Shown in pieces: positions 34,377-47,617 of a stretch of 64,000 nucleotides of DNA. The DNA is from Hyaloperonospora brassicae (lineage: Eukaryota > Oomycota > Peronosporomycetes > Peronosporales > Peronosporaceae): contig CANTFL010001216.1 of NCBI GenBank assembly GCA_947650285.1, forward strand, positions 1-64,000. The letters run 5' to 3'. The translations under genes were made by a program, and so were the position numbers. Position 1 is the stretch's first letter. Each line of letters begins with the position of its first letter. The notes below the pieces were generated by a model. It was not told the origin of the DNA and searched no databases. It was given only the letters and a program-made list of their open reading frames with translations.

Positions 34377-34990
34377 CTATCGATGTAGCCTCGCACGCAA
34401 ACGTACCGACAATTCTATATCTAAGTCCTTGAAGTCCTCGCTTCCAAGAGCACGTAGCAGAGCTACACAATGTTCATCCTTGGCATATTCCATGCGGATT
34501 AGGTCAGTGACCGACGACGACAGAGTCGTATCATGAGCAAGCTCATAGTCAGGTCGGCGTGACAACACATCGGCCAAAGCATTCTGCTTGCCCGGCTTAT
34601 ACTTCACCTCGAAGTTGTACTCGGCAAAGAAGGAAAGCCAACGAGCCATTCTCTGAGAGAGGTGAGGCAACTGGGTCGCAGTGCGTAGTCACGCATGATC
34701 TGTGTAGATCACAAACCGGCTTCGAGCCAAGAAGATGAACTTTGAATTTGACGAGAGCATATTTCATTGCAAGTAGCTCTTTCATGAACAGGATAGTTCT
34801 TTTCTGCAGCCTTTAGCTACCGGGACTCAAGCGCAATGACGCGTTCCCGTCCATCAGAATCTGTCTGTAACAGAGCACTGCCTATGGCAAAGTCAGATGC
34901 GTCACAGACAACACTAAAAGGTCGATCAGGATCGGGCATAGACAAGATTGTCGCATAAAAGATACTCTCTGTAGCAGCTATTTAAGCATC
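34377..34990 (-). pseudogene. Gypsy-1 RNase H, broken
   Basis: The minus strand reads CDASDFAIGSALLQTD (about 34860-34915), then KELLAMKYALVKFKVHLLG and LSQRMARWLSFFAEYNFEVK (34377-34785), with the typical ALADVLSRRPDYE ending. Stops and frame changes separate the pieces. Confidence 0.8.
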
Positions 34991-35099
34991 ATGCTCGGCG
35001 CTAGTCCAGCACCACTCCATATCCGCTTTTAAAGAGATTAGATAATGGCCGAGCCATATCTGCGTAATTTGCACTGTACTTCTGCAAGTAATTGGCAAG

Positions 35100-35740
35100 T
35101 TCAAGCCACTTACGTAAGTCCTTTTGGTTCTTTGGAACCGGCCAATTAACTATGGCATTTACCTTAGCGGGATCCGCTCTAAGGCCTTGCTTACCAATAA
35201 AGCACCCTAAGAAGGGAATCTCTTCTGCACTAAAGATGCACTTAGATGATTTGCGTACAACTTATTTGTGCTCATGCACTTGAGCACCGCTAGTAAATGG
35301 TTAATGTGATTTTCCACATCCGACCGACCGTTCATAGCACGACTATGGACAACGATTTTATCAAAGTACGTCTGTGCCTAACCTTGGTGAGGTCTGAACA
35401 ACTGCTTTACAAGACGATTGAATGTAGCTGGGGCATTTGATAACCCTTGCGGCATCACAATTCACTCCCAGAGCATATCGCTCGGAGTGCTGACCGCTGT
35501 AAGCGGAATACCGCTCTCTCGGATGAACAGCTGGTAATAACGATCGACTAAGTCAAGCGCACTGTACATTGTACATTCAAATATATTGTTCTGACGATTT
35601 TTCTTCCTCGGAATTAGTGTCTGAGCCGAAAAGGTGGCAGCATTGAGCTTATTGTAAGCATGAACAATGCGCCACTTTCCATTAGGCATTCTGACACAAA
35701 ATTTCGGTGTGGTATGAGGAGATTTGCTCGCACATACCAT
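35100..35740 (-). pseudogene. Gypsy-1 reverse transcriptase, catalytic site mutated
   Basis: The fingers/palm part KWRIVHAYNKLNAATF..TLIPRK and MYSALDLVDRYYQLFIRES lies at 35462-35740. Further on, the catalytic motif expected as YxDD reads YFDKIVVHSRAM (about 35340-35375), so the second Asp is Lys. Together with nearby stops this shows an inactive enzyme. Confidence 0.85.
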
Positions 35741-35949
35741 TCCTGCCGCTTACTTTGCACGAAATAATTCGTCAATGACGCCACACTGTTCCTTAGGTAA
35801 ATCCACTGCCGTGTTACGCATTATTTAATTCAAGTAATTAAGTCAATTTCATGACGAATACCTCTATCGGGAGGTAAGACGGACGGTGGGTCGTGACATA
35901 CCACGTCCTGAAACTCCTTTACCAAAGGATAGAACGTATCAAGAGGATC

Positions 35950-36786
35950 CTAAAGGATCGAAGATCCACTACGGGCATCCAATGGCGCCTTTGTGTCCTC
36001 AAGGAAAGACTCGTTTAATAACGAGGATGTGCTCAACTCAATATCCTGCCGAATGACCACTAACTCGGATAATTCTCCTGCCTGTAAGGCTTGGCTAAAT
36101 TCGCCGTCAGACATCTCGTCTAGGTCAAAGAGAGTGTCCAAGGATGGAAGAGTCTCAAGACCAATATTGCCATCAATCTGGCCAGTCAACCCATTGACAA
36201 GTGTATATAGTGTTTTATTACTATTATCACTTCGTGACTTCTTAGACGTTGGGCGCTTAACAGTTGCCACCCTGCGCTGGGATTGTTTCCTCAAAGAAAC
36301 CTTACGCCTCCTAGAGGCCGGTACAGTAAGATCCCTGGGGTTGATATATATCTTTTTAGCACGCTCTATACGAGATCTCATGTCTTGAACGACATCTGGT
36401 GAAGAGTTACGTAACTCGAACACTTCATCCAGTGGATCTACACGTACTACTTCACGTACATCATCCGGGCCTAGCCCTGAACACTCTGGCTTCTCGCCAA
36501 CAATGTCATTACCGGCATTCAATGAGGTGCCACCTCGGCCGCCCTCACTCGGTGGAATTTCACGTGCCACCCCACTCACATCAGAGGAATTACATTCTTG
36601 ATGTCTCGGCCCAAGGCCAACCATTCCTGTAGCATGCAGTGACTCATTATCACAACGAGTATCACCCATCGGAGTACGACCCTCTTTACATATGGTGAAA
36701 GAGCTCCACTCAATTTTCATGTCATTGACAATAGAGTTAACTAACTCTGACATGCCAATGTCTAGAATGCTGACATCTTCTGTCAA
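35950..36786 (-). CDS. Gypsy-1 pol linker between protease and reverse transcriptase (element-derived)
   Basis: A 278-aa open stretch on the minus strand. It is acidic and Ser/Thr-rich, with a basic patch (SRRRKVSLRKQSQRR, about 36270-36320) and a later acidic part (LDTLFDLDEMSDGEFSQALQ). No catalytic motif is visible. Its place, just after the protease and before the reverse transcriptase, matches the divergent linker at 62842-63684 in Gypsy-2. It belongs to a dead polyprotein and is not a stand-alone gene. Confidence 0.6.
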   Translation of the reverse strand: MTEDVSILDIGMSELVNSIVNDMKIEWSSFTICKEGRTPMGDTRCDNESLHATGMVGLGPRHQECNSSDVSGVAREIPPSEGGRGGTSLNAGNDIVGEKPECSGLGPDDVREVVRVDPLDEVFELRNSSPDVVQDMRSRIERAKKIYINPRDLTVPASRRRKVSLRKQSQRRVATVKRPTSKKSRSDNSNKTLYTLVNGLTGQIDGNIGLETLPSLDTLFDLDEMSDGEFSQALQAGELSELVVIRQDIELSTSSLLNESFLEDTKAPLDARSGSSIL

Positions 36787-37253
36787 TGGCTCGCGCCAAT
36801 AGTGCTTCTGATCCCTATCAAAATTGGATTCATGACTCTCCCAACTTCACTAGGAACAATGCGCGTTACGCTATAGGTCGTAGACCCCCAATCAATCCAT
36901 AGCTCATGGCGTTCAATACAAGCCATACCTAGGATGAGATGATGTGTCGAATCCAAATTGAGGACAAGACAGCGTTCAATGCTTTCAAAGTCCAAAAACT
37001 TCACAACCAAGTTCAACGGAGCTTTAAGCACCGTGACGCGACTACCAGTCGCTAAATGAACGGTGATCTGATCACCTTCATGCGCTTTGAGCACTTTATC
37101 GTATCGCTGAACTCCCTTAAGAGAACGACGTCGAGCATAATTGCATGATGCGTCTGAATCGATTAAAATTGACCACTGCTTCTCAAAGTCTCTCACCGTC
37201 GCATCAAAGACTAACAAGCCAGGCTTGTATCCACGCTCTGTGCTGATGGGCAC
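36783..37253 (-). pseudogene. Gypsy-1 aspartic protease, active-site motif altered
   Basis: A retropepsin-like fold: ILIDSDASCNYARR stands where the family has D-S/T-G-A, so the Gly of the catalytic triad is Asp. It is followed by LILGMACIERHELWIDW, the conserved second half. It would cleave the Gag-Pol polyprotein in an active element. Confidence 0.8.
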
Positions 37254-37339
37254 AGAGCTCTTTGGGGCTAAGCCCTGATTTGCTCTACCTGGTAGAGAAG
37301 CAACAGAACCTAGTTCTACCCCAGTAGGGCGCCTCGCGC

Positions 37340-38370
37340 CTACTGGGTATCGACGTTTCCCCGCGCCATACCAGACTTCTGGTTGGGGCTGTGGTTTTGA
37401 CTCATAGGAGTCTGGAGCTGTTTGCGCAAAGGACAGGTGGGACGCAAGTATTTAGTGCTTCCGCACATGTAACAGCGTCTCACGTCATGTCGTTGCTCTG
37501 CAACATGAAGCTCCACTTCACCTTGATCTTCAGCATAGCTGAGATCCATCGGTTCTGGATTACAGTAAGCCGAGGTGTTTGTGGAGGTTGCCCTCACAAA
37601 AGCTTGGGTTGTACCCATTCCAAATAAGTCTGGCCGACTTGAGGTTGTGCTCAGCATTTTGAGCGATGCTCACAGCTTCCTCAAAAGTAGAGGGATGAAC
37701 CCGAGAGACCTCGGTTCTGGCAACGCCAGCGTGAAGACCTTCCATAAAGACAGTCGCACAAACTGTCTCATCGAAAGGTTCAGACTGCATAGCAGCCATT
37801 AAAGTTCTCAACTCTTGGACATAGTCCATTAAGTGATTCTTACCCTGACGGGTAGACAAGAAGCGTGATCGTTCGCGGTATGCCTGGTTAGGTGGCGAAA
37901 AAGTCGCAAGAGGTCTATCTTGAGCAAATCACATGTGGGTAATGCGAATTCAACCGACGTGCCACACGTTAGAGCCCACTCACTAGCTTCCCCATCGAGC
38001 TTTGGGATCGCCAGCGAGAGCCTCTAGTTTACGAGTGAGATAAGGCCAGATCTCATGGCCATCTCAATCTCACGGATCCACAGGGTGAGATTCCCCCCTC
38101 CTTCCCGGAGAAATGTTCAACGTCCACCCGAAGGGGACGAGGCTTGGCCTCTTCTGGTGGCATTGCCACGTAGCGTGTTGGCATAGCCGACGCGGCTTGG
38201 TTCTAAACATGCCCTAACAGGGCCATTTTATACTGCATGAAGGTCTCGACTCGTGCATTGAGCACATCGGGACCTTGTGCAGCTAGAAACTACACATACT
38301 CAGGGCCTACGGCCGCGGTCAGCTTATCAAGCGCAACCCTTTAGGTCTCAGAGAGAGATGTGCCATCCTC
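37340..38370 (-). pseudogene. Gypsy-1 gag, broken
   Basis: The minus strand from about 38370 reads an N-terminal region with VDVEHFSGKEG (about 38100), then ASEWAL, a conserved capsid part (YVQELRTLMAAMQSEPF and EEAVSIAQNAEHNLKS, 37560-37859) and a zinc-knuckle relic CYMCGSTKYLRPTC near 37455. There the His of C-x2-C-x4-H-x4-C is Tyr. Several stops and a frameshift are present. Confidence 0.8.
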
Positions 38371-38405
38371 ACAGAGAATCAGTCGTTACCAACTCAGACG
38401 TTGAT

Positions 38406-38423
38406 TGACTACAAGTGCTACCA
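38406..38423 (-). promoter_or_regulatory. Gypsy-1 primer-binding-site-like motif
   Basis: Minus strand TGGTAGCACTTGTAGTC starts two bases after the 5' LTR end (38426). It has the same TGGTAGCAC start as the other elements in the window. Confidence 0.65.
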
Positions 38424-38425
38424 AG

Positions 38426-38904
38426 TGTAGCGGAGCTACACAGCTCCTTAAGTCAGAGGAAGACTTAACGCTCTACGATCAACTTTGGTTCTACGAACCC
38501 GACTCAACGATTCAACAAGCTCAAAGAGCTTACGGTCCCTATTCCAGGGGGACCAAACGATTCAGAGAATCAACGAAGAGAGTGCACGAGGGGTAGCTGC
38601 CTTAACAAGACGTTGCTACCTCCTCAAATAATCACAAGACGCCTCAGAGAGGCACGTGTCTTTCGGATCAAAATGGCACCTGAACTTTATTTCTTTTAAC
38701 CTAAAATAACTCCTTAGAACAACGTACTTAACCTAGTAACTAATGTCCTGAATAAAACCTCTCAAAATATCCCGTAATCATGGGTTGACAGACATCAGTC
38801 TTCAACAATTGATACTGTGTTCTAATATCAGTTTAAATTAGATCTTACCCTTTGTGTGCACCACAACTGTTGTAGACTACCAGTCGACGTGTAACCCCGT
38901 TACA
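38426..38904 (-). repeat. Gypsy-1 5' LTR
   Basis: It is 479 bp and begins TGTAACGGGGTTACACG on the minus strand. It is the partner of 31318-31796 and is followed by the TAATA target duplication. Confidence 0.9.
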
Positions 38905-38909
38905 TAATA

Positions 38910-39065
38910 TGCTGCATTACGTACCATCCATTCCCTGAACGCCTGCGGTTAGGCGTTACGCAATGACAGGAGCCTATAACAGTGACGCGGTGGCGCTGTA
39001 GCATAACCTGGGTCAACCAGAGAATGTACTCGTGGTTGTCGAACGGACGACGCAGTGCTATCAGG
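38910..39065 (-). repeat. Repeat-B interior fragment right of Gypsy-1
   Basis: Its reverse complement matches 19668-19825 of repeat A, ending at the primer-binding-like motif TGATAGCACTGCG next to the LTR. Confidence 0.75.
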
Positions 39066-40078
39066 TGTAATGGGGCATCTTACACTTCGACTGAAAACAA
39101 ATTAGAGGCCTGCATGTGAGCTGACAAAGCACAGATATGTGCGCTTGGACTTCACGTACACCTACCTGTGCGCAGGAAATGTGCGCCAACAAAACAAAAA
39201 CAGATTGGGTGAACAAAACTAGGACTTGTACCATGTGACGGGGGATAACACGTTTTAGGAGATAATAAAAGATACCATTATGGACACAGCGTTGGCAGGT
39301 GCCTCATGCATCACGTACACAAGAGTTCGAAGAAATCGATACAAATGATGATCACAATACGTAAATAGAAACGACCTGTCTTTCAAGATATTTAATCTCG
39401 TCAGCATAAAGATGTCCGACTTTTGCTAACTGTACCCATAATATATATATATATATATATATATATGCATATGATGAAACATGAAATGTAGCTTGTGCCC
39501 ATCACCCATTGCACGCGTCCAATATTATTGGTCGTTTTGCTGGCTGATGTAATAGTCCAAGTCCACCTATCAGGAGAAGTTGCGGAACATTACATGACAG
39601 GTAATGTTGAAACATACGATAACACTCCCATCGACATGAACTGGTGTCAATATCATGGGTCGGGCTCGACCCATTACACATTTATTGTGAATATTATCCG
39701 GTCTTCATCATAAATCCATCCGAACCTTACCTTGACCGCATCAGACTGCAAATATTGGTGCTTATGAGTTGTCCATCACTCATTGCGCGCATCGATGATC
39801 GATTGGTAAGCTTGTGGACTGATATCATGGCGTGTATCAGCCAAAAGGAGTCGAAAATCGTCGACTGCTGTATACTCTTTTCTATTTAGAATCGACATGA
39901 TTGTCAGAGGTAGTACTACCTCAATGTTCAGATTTAAGATGGTATAATTGAATACTGTTCGCTTCAATATCAATAATATTGATATTTTACTCAATGTCAA
40001 TAAAATTAGATGTCCAACACACATGGAACGGACTTGGTCCGAAAAAGCTTTACCTCGTTCGTCACACGCGACATTACA
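39066..40078 (-). repeat. LTR-like repeat B (minus orientation), uninterrupted
   Basis: It is 1,013 bp, begins TGTAATGTCGCG and ends CCCATTACA on the minus strand. It is the inverted, uninterrupted counterpart of repeat A and preserves the empty site of the TIR transposon at 39901-39909. An AT dinucleotide run lies near 39441-39466, longer than in A. No flanking target duplication was found at 40079. Confidence 0.8.
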
Positions 40079-40789
40079 TTTTCTGAAGTCCCTGTATCGA
40101 AACGATAAGAAATGACCATCTTTCATTCTCGGCGTCAGAGAGAGCCCTATAACTTTCTTTTTCTCTTACCAATTCGCATCATGTCCGCTTTCGTGTTTTT
40201 CATGTTGTTGCACAACATCAGTTGTCGTCTTTTTTTTCGTCAATCTAGTCATCACTCAGCCACACCAGCTAGAAGCTTCATCACATCGCCTTCACAGCAG
40301 CATTGCGGTTATCACCTTGCAAAGCACACCCCATCCTACAATTGCCAACTCGTGCCGTCCGAAAGACGTCCGTAGACAAAAAGACACCTAAAGTCGTTTT
40401 TCGGGCTGATTTATATTCTCATACCAAGAGACAAGCTTCAAAGCTTGACCCTCTATCCTGTGTTCCGGTCAACCAGGCACCTTTGGAATGAATGAAGTCA
40501 TCAGAAAGAGTGGTCGCAGTGGAAAAAGCAAAGAAAAGTCATGGCGCTAGTATTGTTTCGTCAATTATACTGTACGTCATAGCACGGCGTTTCGTGTGTG
40601 TGTTCCACTCGCGCTATAAATCACAAGCAATAGTTGTTCTGCCTGGGTCTGACATCTCGCGATGTTCGAACAGCGGACCTATCGCTAGCCGGCGGAAGTG
40701 TGTGTATACATCTGGTTTCCAGTACACACCTTCAGCACCGAGCCACATACCGGTAGTTCGCACCGGTTTTCCGTGGTCCAAACGCGACG
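40079..40789. other. Intergenic region upstream of the Nudix gene
   Basis: No gene is supported. It is the boundary between the repeat block and the gene island. GC content rises toward 40790. Confidence 0.45.
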
Positions 40790-41998
40790 ATGAAGCGCGC
40801 GCTAGTGATCCGCAACGTGTCGGGCCACGACGTGCCGCTCGACTGTCTGGATAGTGCATGTGTCGAGTGCTGTCAAGCGCGGGGGTTCATCACGGAGATA
40901 GCTGTCCACGACGAAGCTGATGTCAGGCAGCACCTCATGCCGCGCTCCAGCGCCAGCAACGACCGGCGCGCGGTCTCCCACCAGGCGCTGACCACGCGTG
41001 GCACCGACACTACGTCGTACGGACCCGCTGCAGTTAACCCCTTTGACGCCATTCTGTTCCGCGCTGCGGGCCTCTCGGAGCGCCGCCTCTACGCTCTCCT
41101 TCGCATGGTTCGCGCCATCAGCAAGCAGATCTTTCTCTGTGTCTTCAGTCCGCAGCTAGCAGAGCACCCCATGGGTCGGTATCAGTGTTTCCAAGAAGGA
41201 GCGTCGATGGTCACAGACTCGCTCGACGCTGTGCGCGACGTCCTGTCGTTCGTGGCCTCTTGTGGGGACAATGCGAGCGGTGATGCGCACACGAGACGAA
41301 GCAGCAGGGGCAGGTCGGGTGGGCGCGACGGGTTCACGTGTCCATTCTGCAGTAAGACGGGGCTGAACGAAGATCAGCTCTGGCGACACTGTCCATTGTA
41401 CCATATCAACGAGAAAAATACGGACGGAGTGACTTGCCCTATTTGCCGAGAAACGATCCGCGGGCCTTTCCAAGTGCATATGCACAACGCCCATGGCCCC
41501 CCAGGACGACACGAGATGGCGAGTGAATTCCACATGGCCGATAGTACGCTGTACTCGTTCGCACTCGTCGTGTGTCACAACAGAAAGCACAACAGCTTCT
41601 TGTTGGTGCAAGAATTTGCCAACTCGGGCTTTTGGTTGCCGGGCGGGCGGATCGACAGTGGCGAGAACCCGGCACAGGCGGCAATCCGCGAGACGAAAGA
41701 AGAGGCCGGCATTGACATTCGTCTCACGGGACTGCTCAAGCTCGAGTACCACCCGAAACAAGACCGCAATCGTACTCCGTACGTTCGAATGCGCTTCATC
41801 TTCTACGCTGAGCCTTTGGACTGCGACCAACTGCCCAAGTCGATTCCTGACTACGAAAGTGCTGGAGCCGCGTGGTGTCGCGTGGATCAAGTTGCCTCTC
41901 TGCCGCTTCGTGGATCGGAGCCTGTCACTTATTTTAACCATGTCGCATCAGGCAAGCCGATCTACCCGCTTGATCTCATTCACATGACCTCGTCATAG
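40790..41998 (+). CDS. Nudix hydrolase with N-terminal domain and zinc fingers
   Basis: Nudix enzymes hydrolyse nucleoside diphosphates linked to other groups; the substrate here is not predictable. The single-exon 402-aa protein has three parts. Residues 1-160 are of unknown type. Residues about 184-242 hold two Cys/His clusters (FTCPFCSKTGL..HCPLYH and VTCPICRE..HMHNAH), which look like zinc fingers. The Nudix domain follows from about 255, with the box GRIDSGENPAQAAIRETKEEAGI-type pattern (G-x5-E-x7-RE-x2-EE-x-G) at about 285-308. One usually hydrophobic box position is Thr. There is no signal peptide, so it is unlike the secreted RXLR-Nudix effectors. The start is the first Met in frame, just after GC-rich leader sequence. 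Confidence 0.85.
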   Translation: MKRALVIRNVSGHDVPLDCLDSACVECCQARGFITEIAVHDEADVRQHLMPRSSASNDRRAVSHQALTTRGTDTTSYGPAAVNPFDAILFRAAGLSERRLYALLRMVRAISKQIFLCVFSPQLAEHPMGRYQCFQEGASMVTDSLDAVRDVLSFVASCGDNASGDAHTRRSSRGRSGGRDGFTCPFCSKTGLNEDQLWRHCPLYHINEKNTDGVTCPICRETIRGPFQVHMHNAHGPPGRHEMASEFHMADSTLYSFALVVCHNRKHNSFLLVQEFANSGFWLPGGRIDSGENPAQAAIRETKEEAGIDIRLTGLLKLEYHPKQDRNRTPYVRMRFIFYAEPLDCDQLPKSIPDYESAGAAWCRVDQVASLPLRGSEPVTYFNHVASGKPIYPLDLIHMTSS

Positions 41999-43919
41999 CA
42001 TAGGCACTCTACTCTATGACGAGGGGGGGTCAACGAGGTCAACCATTCGGTCGACGTCGCTAAGGTCCAGTCGAAACAGGTTAAGGTAGTTCGTTTCTGG
42101 CAACGTATATTCGTGTTGTCACTGTATACGCAACGGAATATGCCACAACTTGCGCATAAATTGGCAAATAGAGAATATGTATCAGCCGTACCAGATAGTA
42201 AAACTCTGCCAACGCGTTTGTAGTGTACAAGCAACGACTGTCACCCGTTGTTGCCCTTGGCGTGCGAGTGTGCAGCTAAGAGCAAGTAAAGCAATAGCAT
42301 TGTACACGGTCTGAACCATGCAGGCTGACGATACGCCATCTTTGTTGCGGTCACGTCCGACAGCCATTGCGACACGGTGATGCCAAATCGATCAGTCAAC
42401 ATTGACCTGTTGATAAGACGTCAAGCTTTCTGTCACGAATGGAATCTGTAGCGGCGTTATCGAACGATAGCGACTTGTAGCACAGAACAAAAACTATCAT
42501 TTGGGCCATATGCCTGGGATCTCAAAGGCAATTTTACAGCTCGTCGTTTGCAACAAGTGCCGTGACATGCATAACCCGTTCTCAAAGTGTACACTTTGGC
42601 ACTACTCTTATCTTGTGAGCAGCGAGATGCTCAAGGCAACGGAAGACGCGCTTGATGTTTCGATCCGGTTTCATCAACCTACGAGGAAGAATTGTCCGAA
42701 AGATGGTGTCTGCACTTGATTGACAAGCTTAGAGATGCCGCTCCCAAACACTATACGATAGCAAAGTGTTTGACAGGCACGACCAGCGAAAAAACCTTCC
42801 CAACATCGATACTCCCGAAGCCTTGGCGATTGCTTCGTAACAACATAAGCGTGAAGCAGCGACACTTCCTGAATAGGTCACTTCAGTCTAGCCTCCGTCG
42901 CAACTGGACTTGATCCTGCTCAGCATGCCAGAAAAATGATGTCTTGGCGGTGTCGTGTGCACATTCTGGCTCTCGTACTCTTCCAGTTGTCTATTACGTG
43001 TCCGAGACTTTGTCACCATCGGCAGCAAGTCTCAGGATCAGCATTAAACTACTATTCTTCCGTAATGTCTTCTTACCACTGTCGCTTCGCCTCGCGAGCA
43101 CTGACGTGTCCTGGCCCCAGACTCAGCTAAACGCACCAATTCCCCAGCTATCACTTCTTTCTATCTCCGTTTGCGTGGTGAGCCCTTGTGCATTCCGAGC
43201 TGTTGCGTCTCCACCACTGAGCCGTCAGCCGCATGTGTCCTGTATGTTTTTGTTACGGCGCCTCACTCACCGGATTTTCGTTGTGTTTCACTGCCCAAGC
43301 TCCGACGAGAGCGTTATGTCACGGAGACCATCCGTCATTTTTAGCTTGTGAGATGCGGCAGCAAAGTCCAGGACGCTCGCCGTCAGAGAGTGACCAACTG
43401 GCCTGTAGTCCAGTAGATGTGCAAGGCGTTCGTGCCAGCTCTGAATGTCCACCAAATATGCCCTTTTACAGAACGTTACATGGTTGGTGGGGTCAACGTT
43501 GAAGTTATTCGTACAAACACTTTGCTGAGCAAGAGTTGCAAGAACAGGACATACACATGACATGCATTTATGTAGACCCTCAGGCTACCAAAAGTCGCAA
43601 CAGCCACCTCATCACCATGAGTGAGCTGCAGTGTAAAAACGCTGTCGCGACCGGGATACAACGCACGTGTTGGCTAGAAAATTTGCCCAATCTCGCAGCC
43701 CAATCGAGGTGGCAAGAAAGCCATGCTACCAAGAGCGCTACCCCGGCTTCTTTTCGGTACTGTCGCAATCTTTCGTACTCAACTTATTCGCGAAACGCGC
43801 TTCTTCTTCAGCGGTCCGCAGTCTTACATTCTCACCTTTGGTAAAAGTCTCAACGCGTTTCCGGGTTTCGACGTAATATTTCCTCCTCATAGCTGTCGGT
43901 CGTTTTCGCTTGAGCTGTA
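41999..43919. other. Intergenic region between Nudix and acidic-protein genes
   Basis: About 1.9 kb with only short overlapping frames on both strands. I recognise no domain, RNA gene or repeat. It holds the 3' ends of the two flanking genes, which converge. Confidence 0.45.
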
Positions 43920-47130
<3,211 letters not shown>

Positions 47131-47617
47131 GAAATGGTAGAGAATTTGCAATGGAAGGTGTACGTGGATAGCAGTACGCTAGTTCCACACGATTAACGAA
47201 CGGGCAGCAGACATTCTTGACGTTGAGTGGATGCGCGCTCTACCGACATTAGTTTGTGCGTGTGCTTGCAACTCACCGTTTCATCAGCACCATTGCTCGT
47301 TAAGTTAGGAGGAACACATTCACGCGCAGGCCAATAGAGCTCGTCATCGCAAACTGCTGGCAATCAGCTTATCGTCGTACCACACACTTTTTAAGCGTTG
47401 CGCTGCGAAGCCTAAGTTAAGACTCTTCGGCCTCGCCATAGTATCAAACCTGCTACGATCGTCACGTTATTGTCAACGTGTGAGCACGAAAGATGAACCA
47501 ATTGAAACGATAAAGCACTGGAGACCGGGGAGATTCCAGTACAACGTCGCTATCGTGCACGCGCCAAGTTGCTCGCGTAGCATGCTACGATCTCGAGTCG
47601 CGGTAACTTGCGTTTCG
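47131..47617. other. Convergent 3' intergenic region
   Basis: This 487-bp stretch lies between the Rab6 stop (+) and the helicase stop (-). No gene or repeat is seen. Confidence 0.5.

Larger units (their letters stand above)
31318..38904 (-). mobile_element. Gypsy-1: chromodomain-type Ty3/Gypsy retrotransposon, nested and decayed
   Basis: A 7.6-kb element on the minus strand with 479-bp LTRs at 31318-31796 and 38426-38904. It is flanked by TAAGA (31313-31317) and TAATA (38905-38909), a 5-bp target duplication with one change, confirmed by the uninterrupted order in repeat A. The minus-strand order is gag, protease, reverse transcriptase, RNase H, integrase, chromodomain, the Ty3/Gypsy (chromovirus) order. 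By eye the LTRs differ at roughly one base in 10-12, so the insertion is old. Many stops and frameshifts make it inactive. It also carries a reading frame on the opposite strand between pol and the 3' LTR. Confidence 0.93.

Noticed and set aside
17312..40078. Polinton/Maverick
   Set aside because: Termini are TG..CA rather than AG-type, no polymerase B, integrase or capsid frame is seen inside, and primer-binding-like motifs point to retroelements. Kept only as an open alternative in the findings.
40790..41998. Nudix gene as a secreted RXLR-Nudix effector
   Set aside because: No N-terminal signal peptide and no RXLR-EER region; zinc fingers precede the Nudix domain instead.
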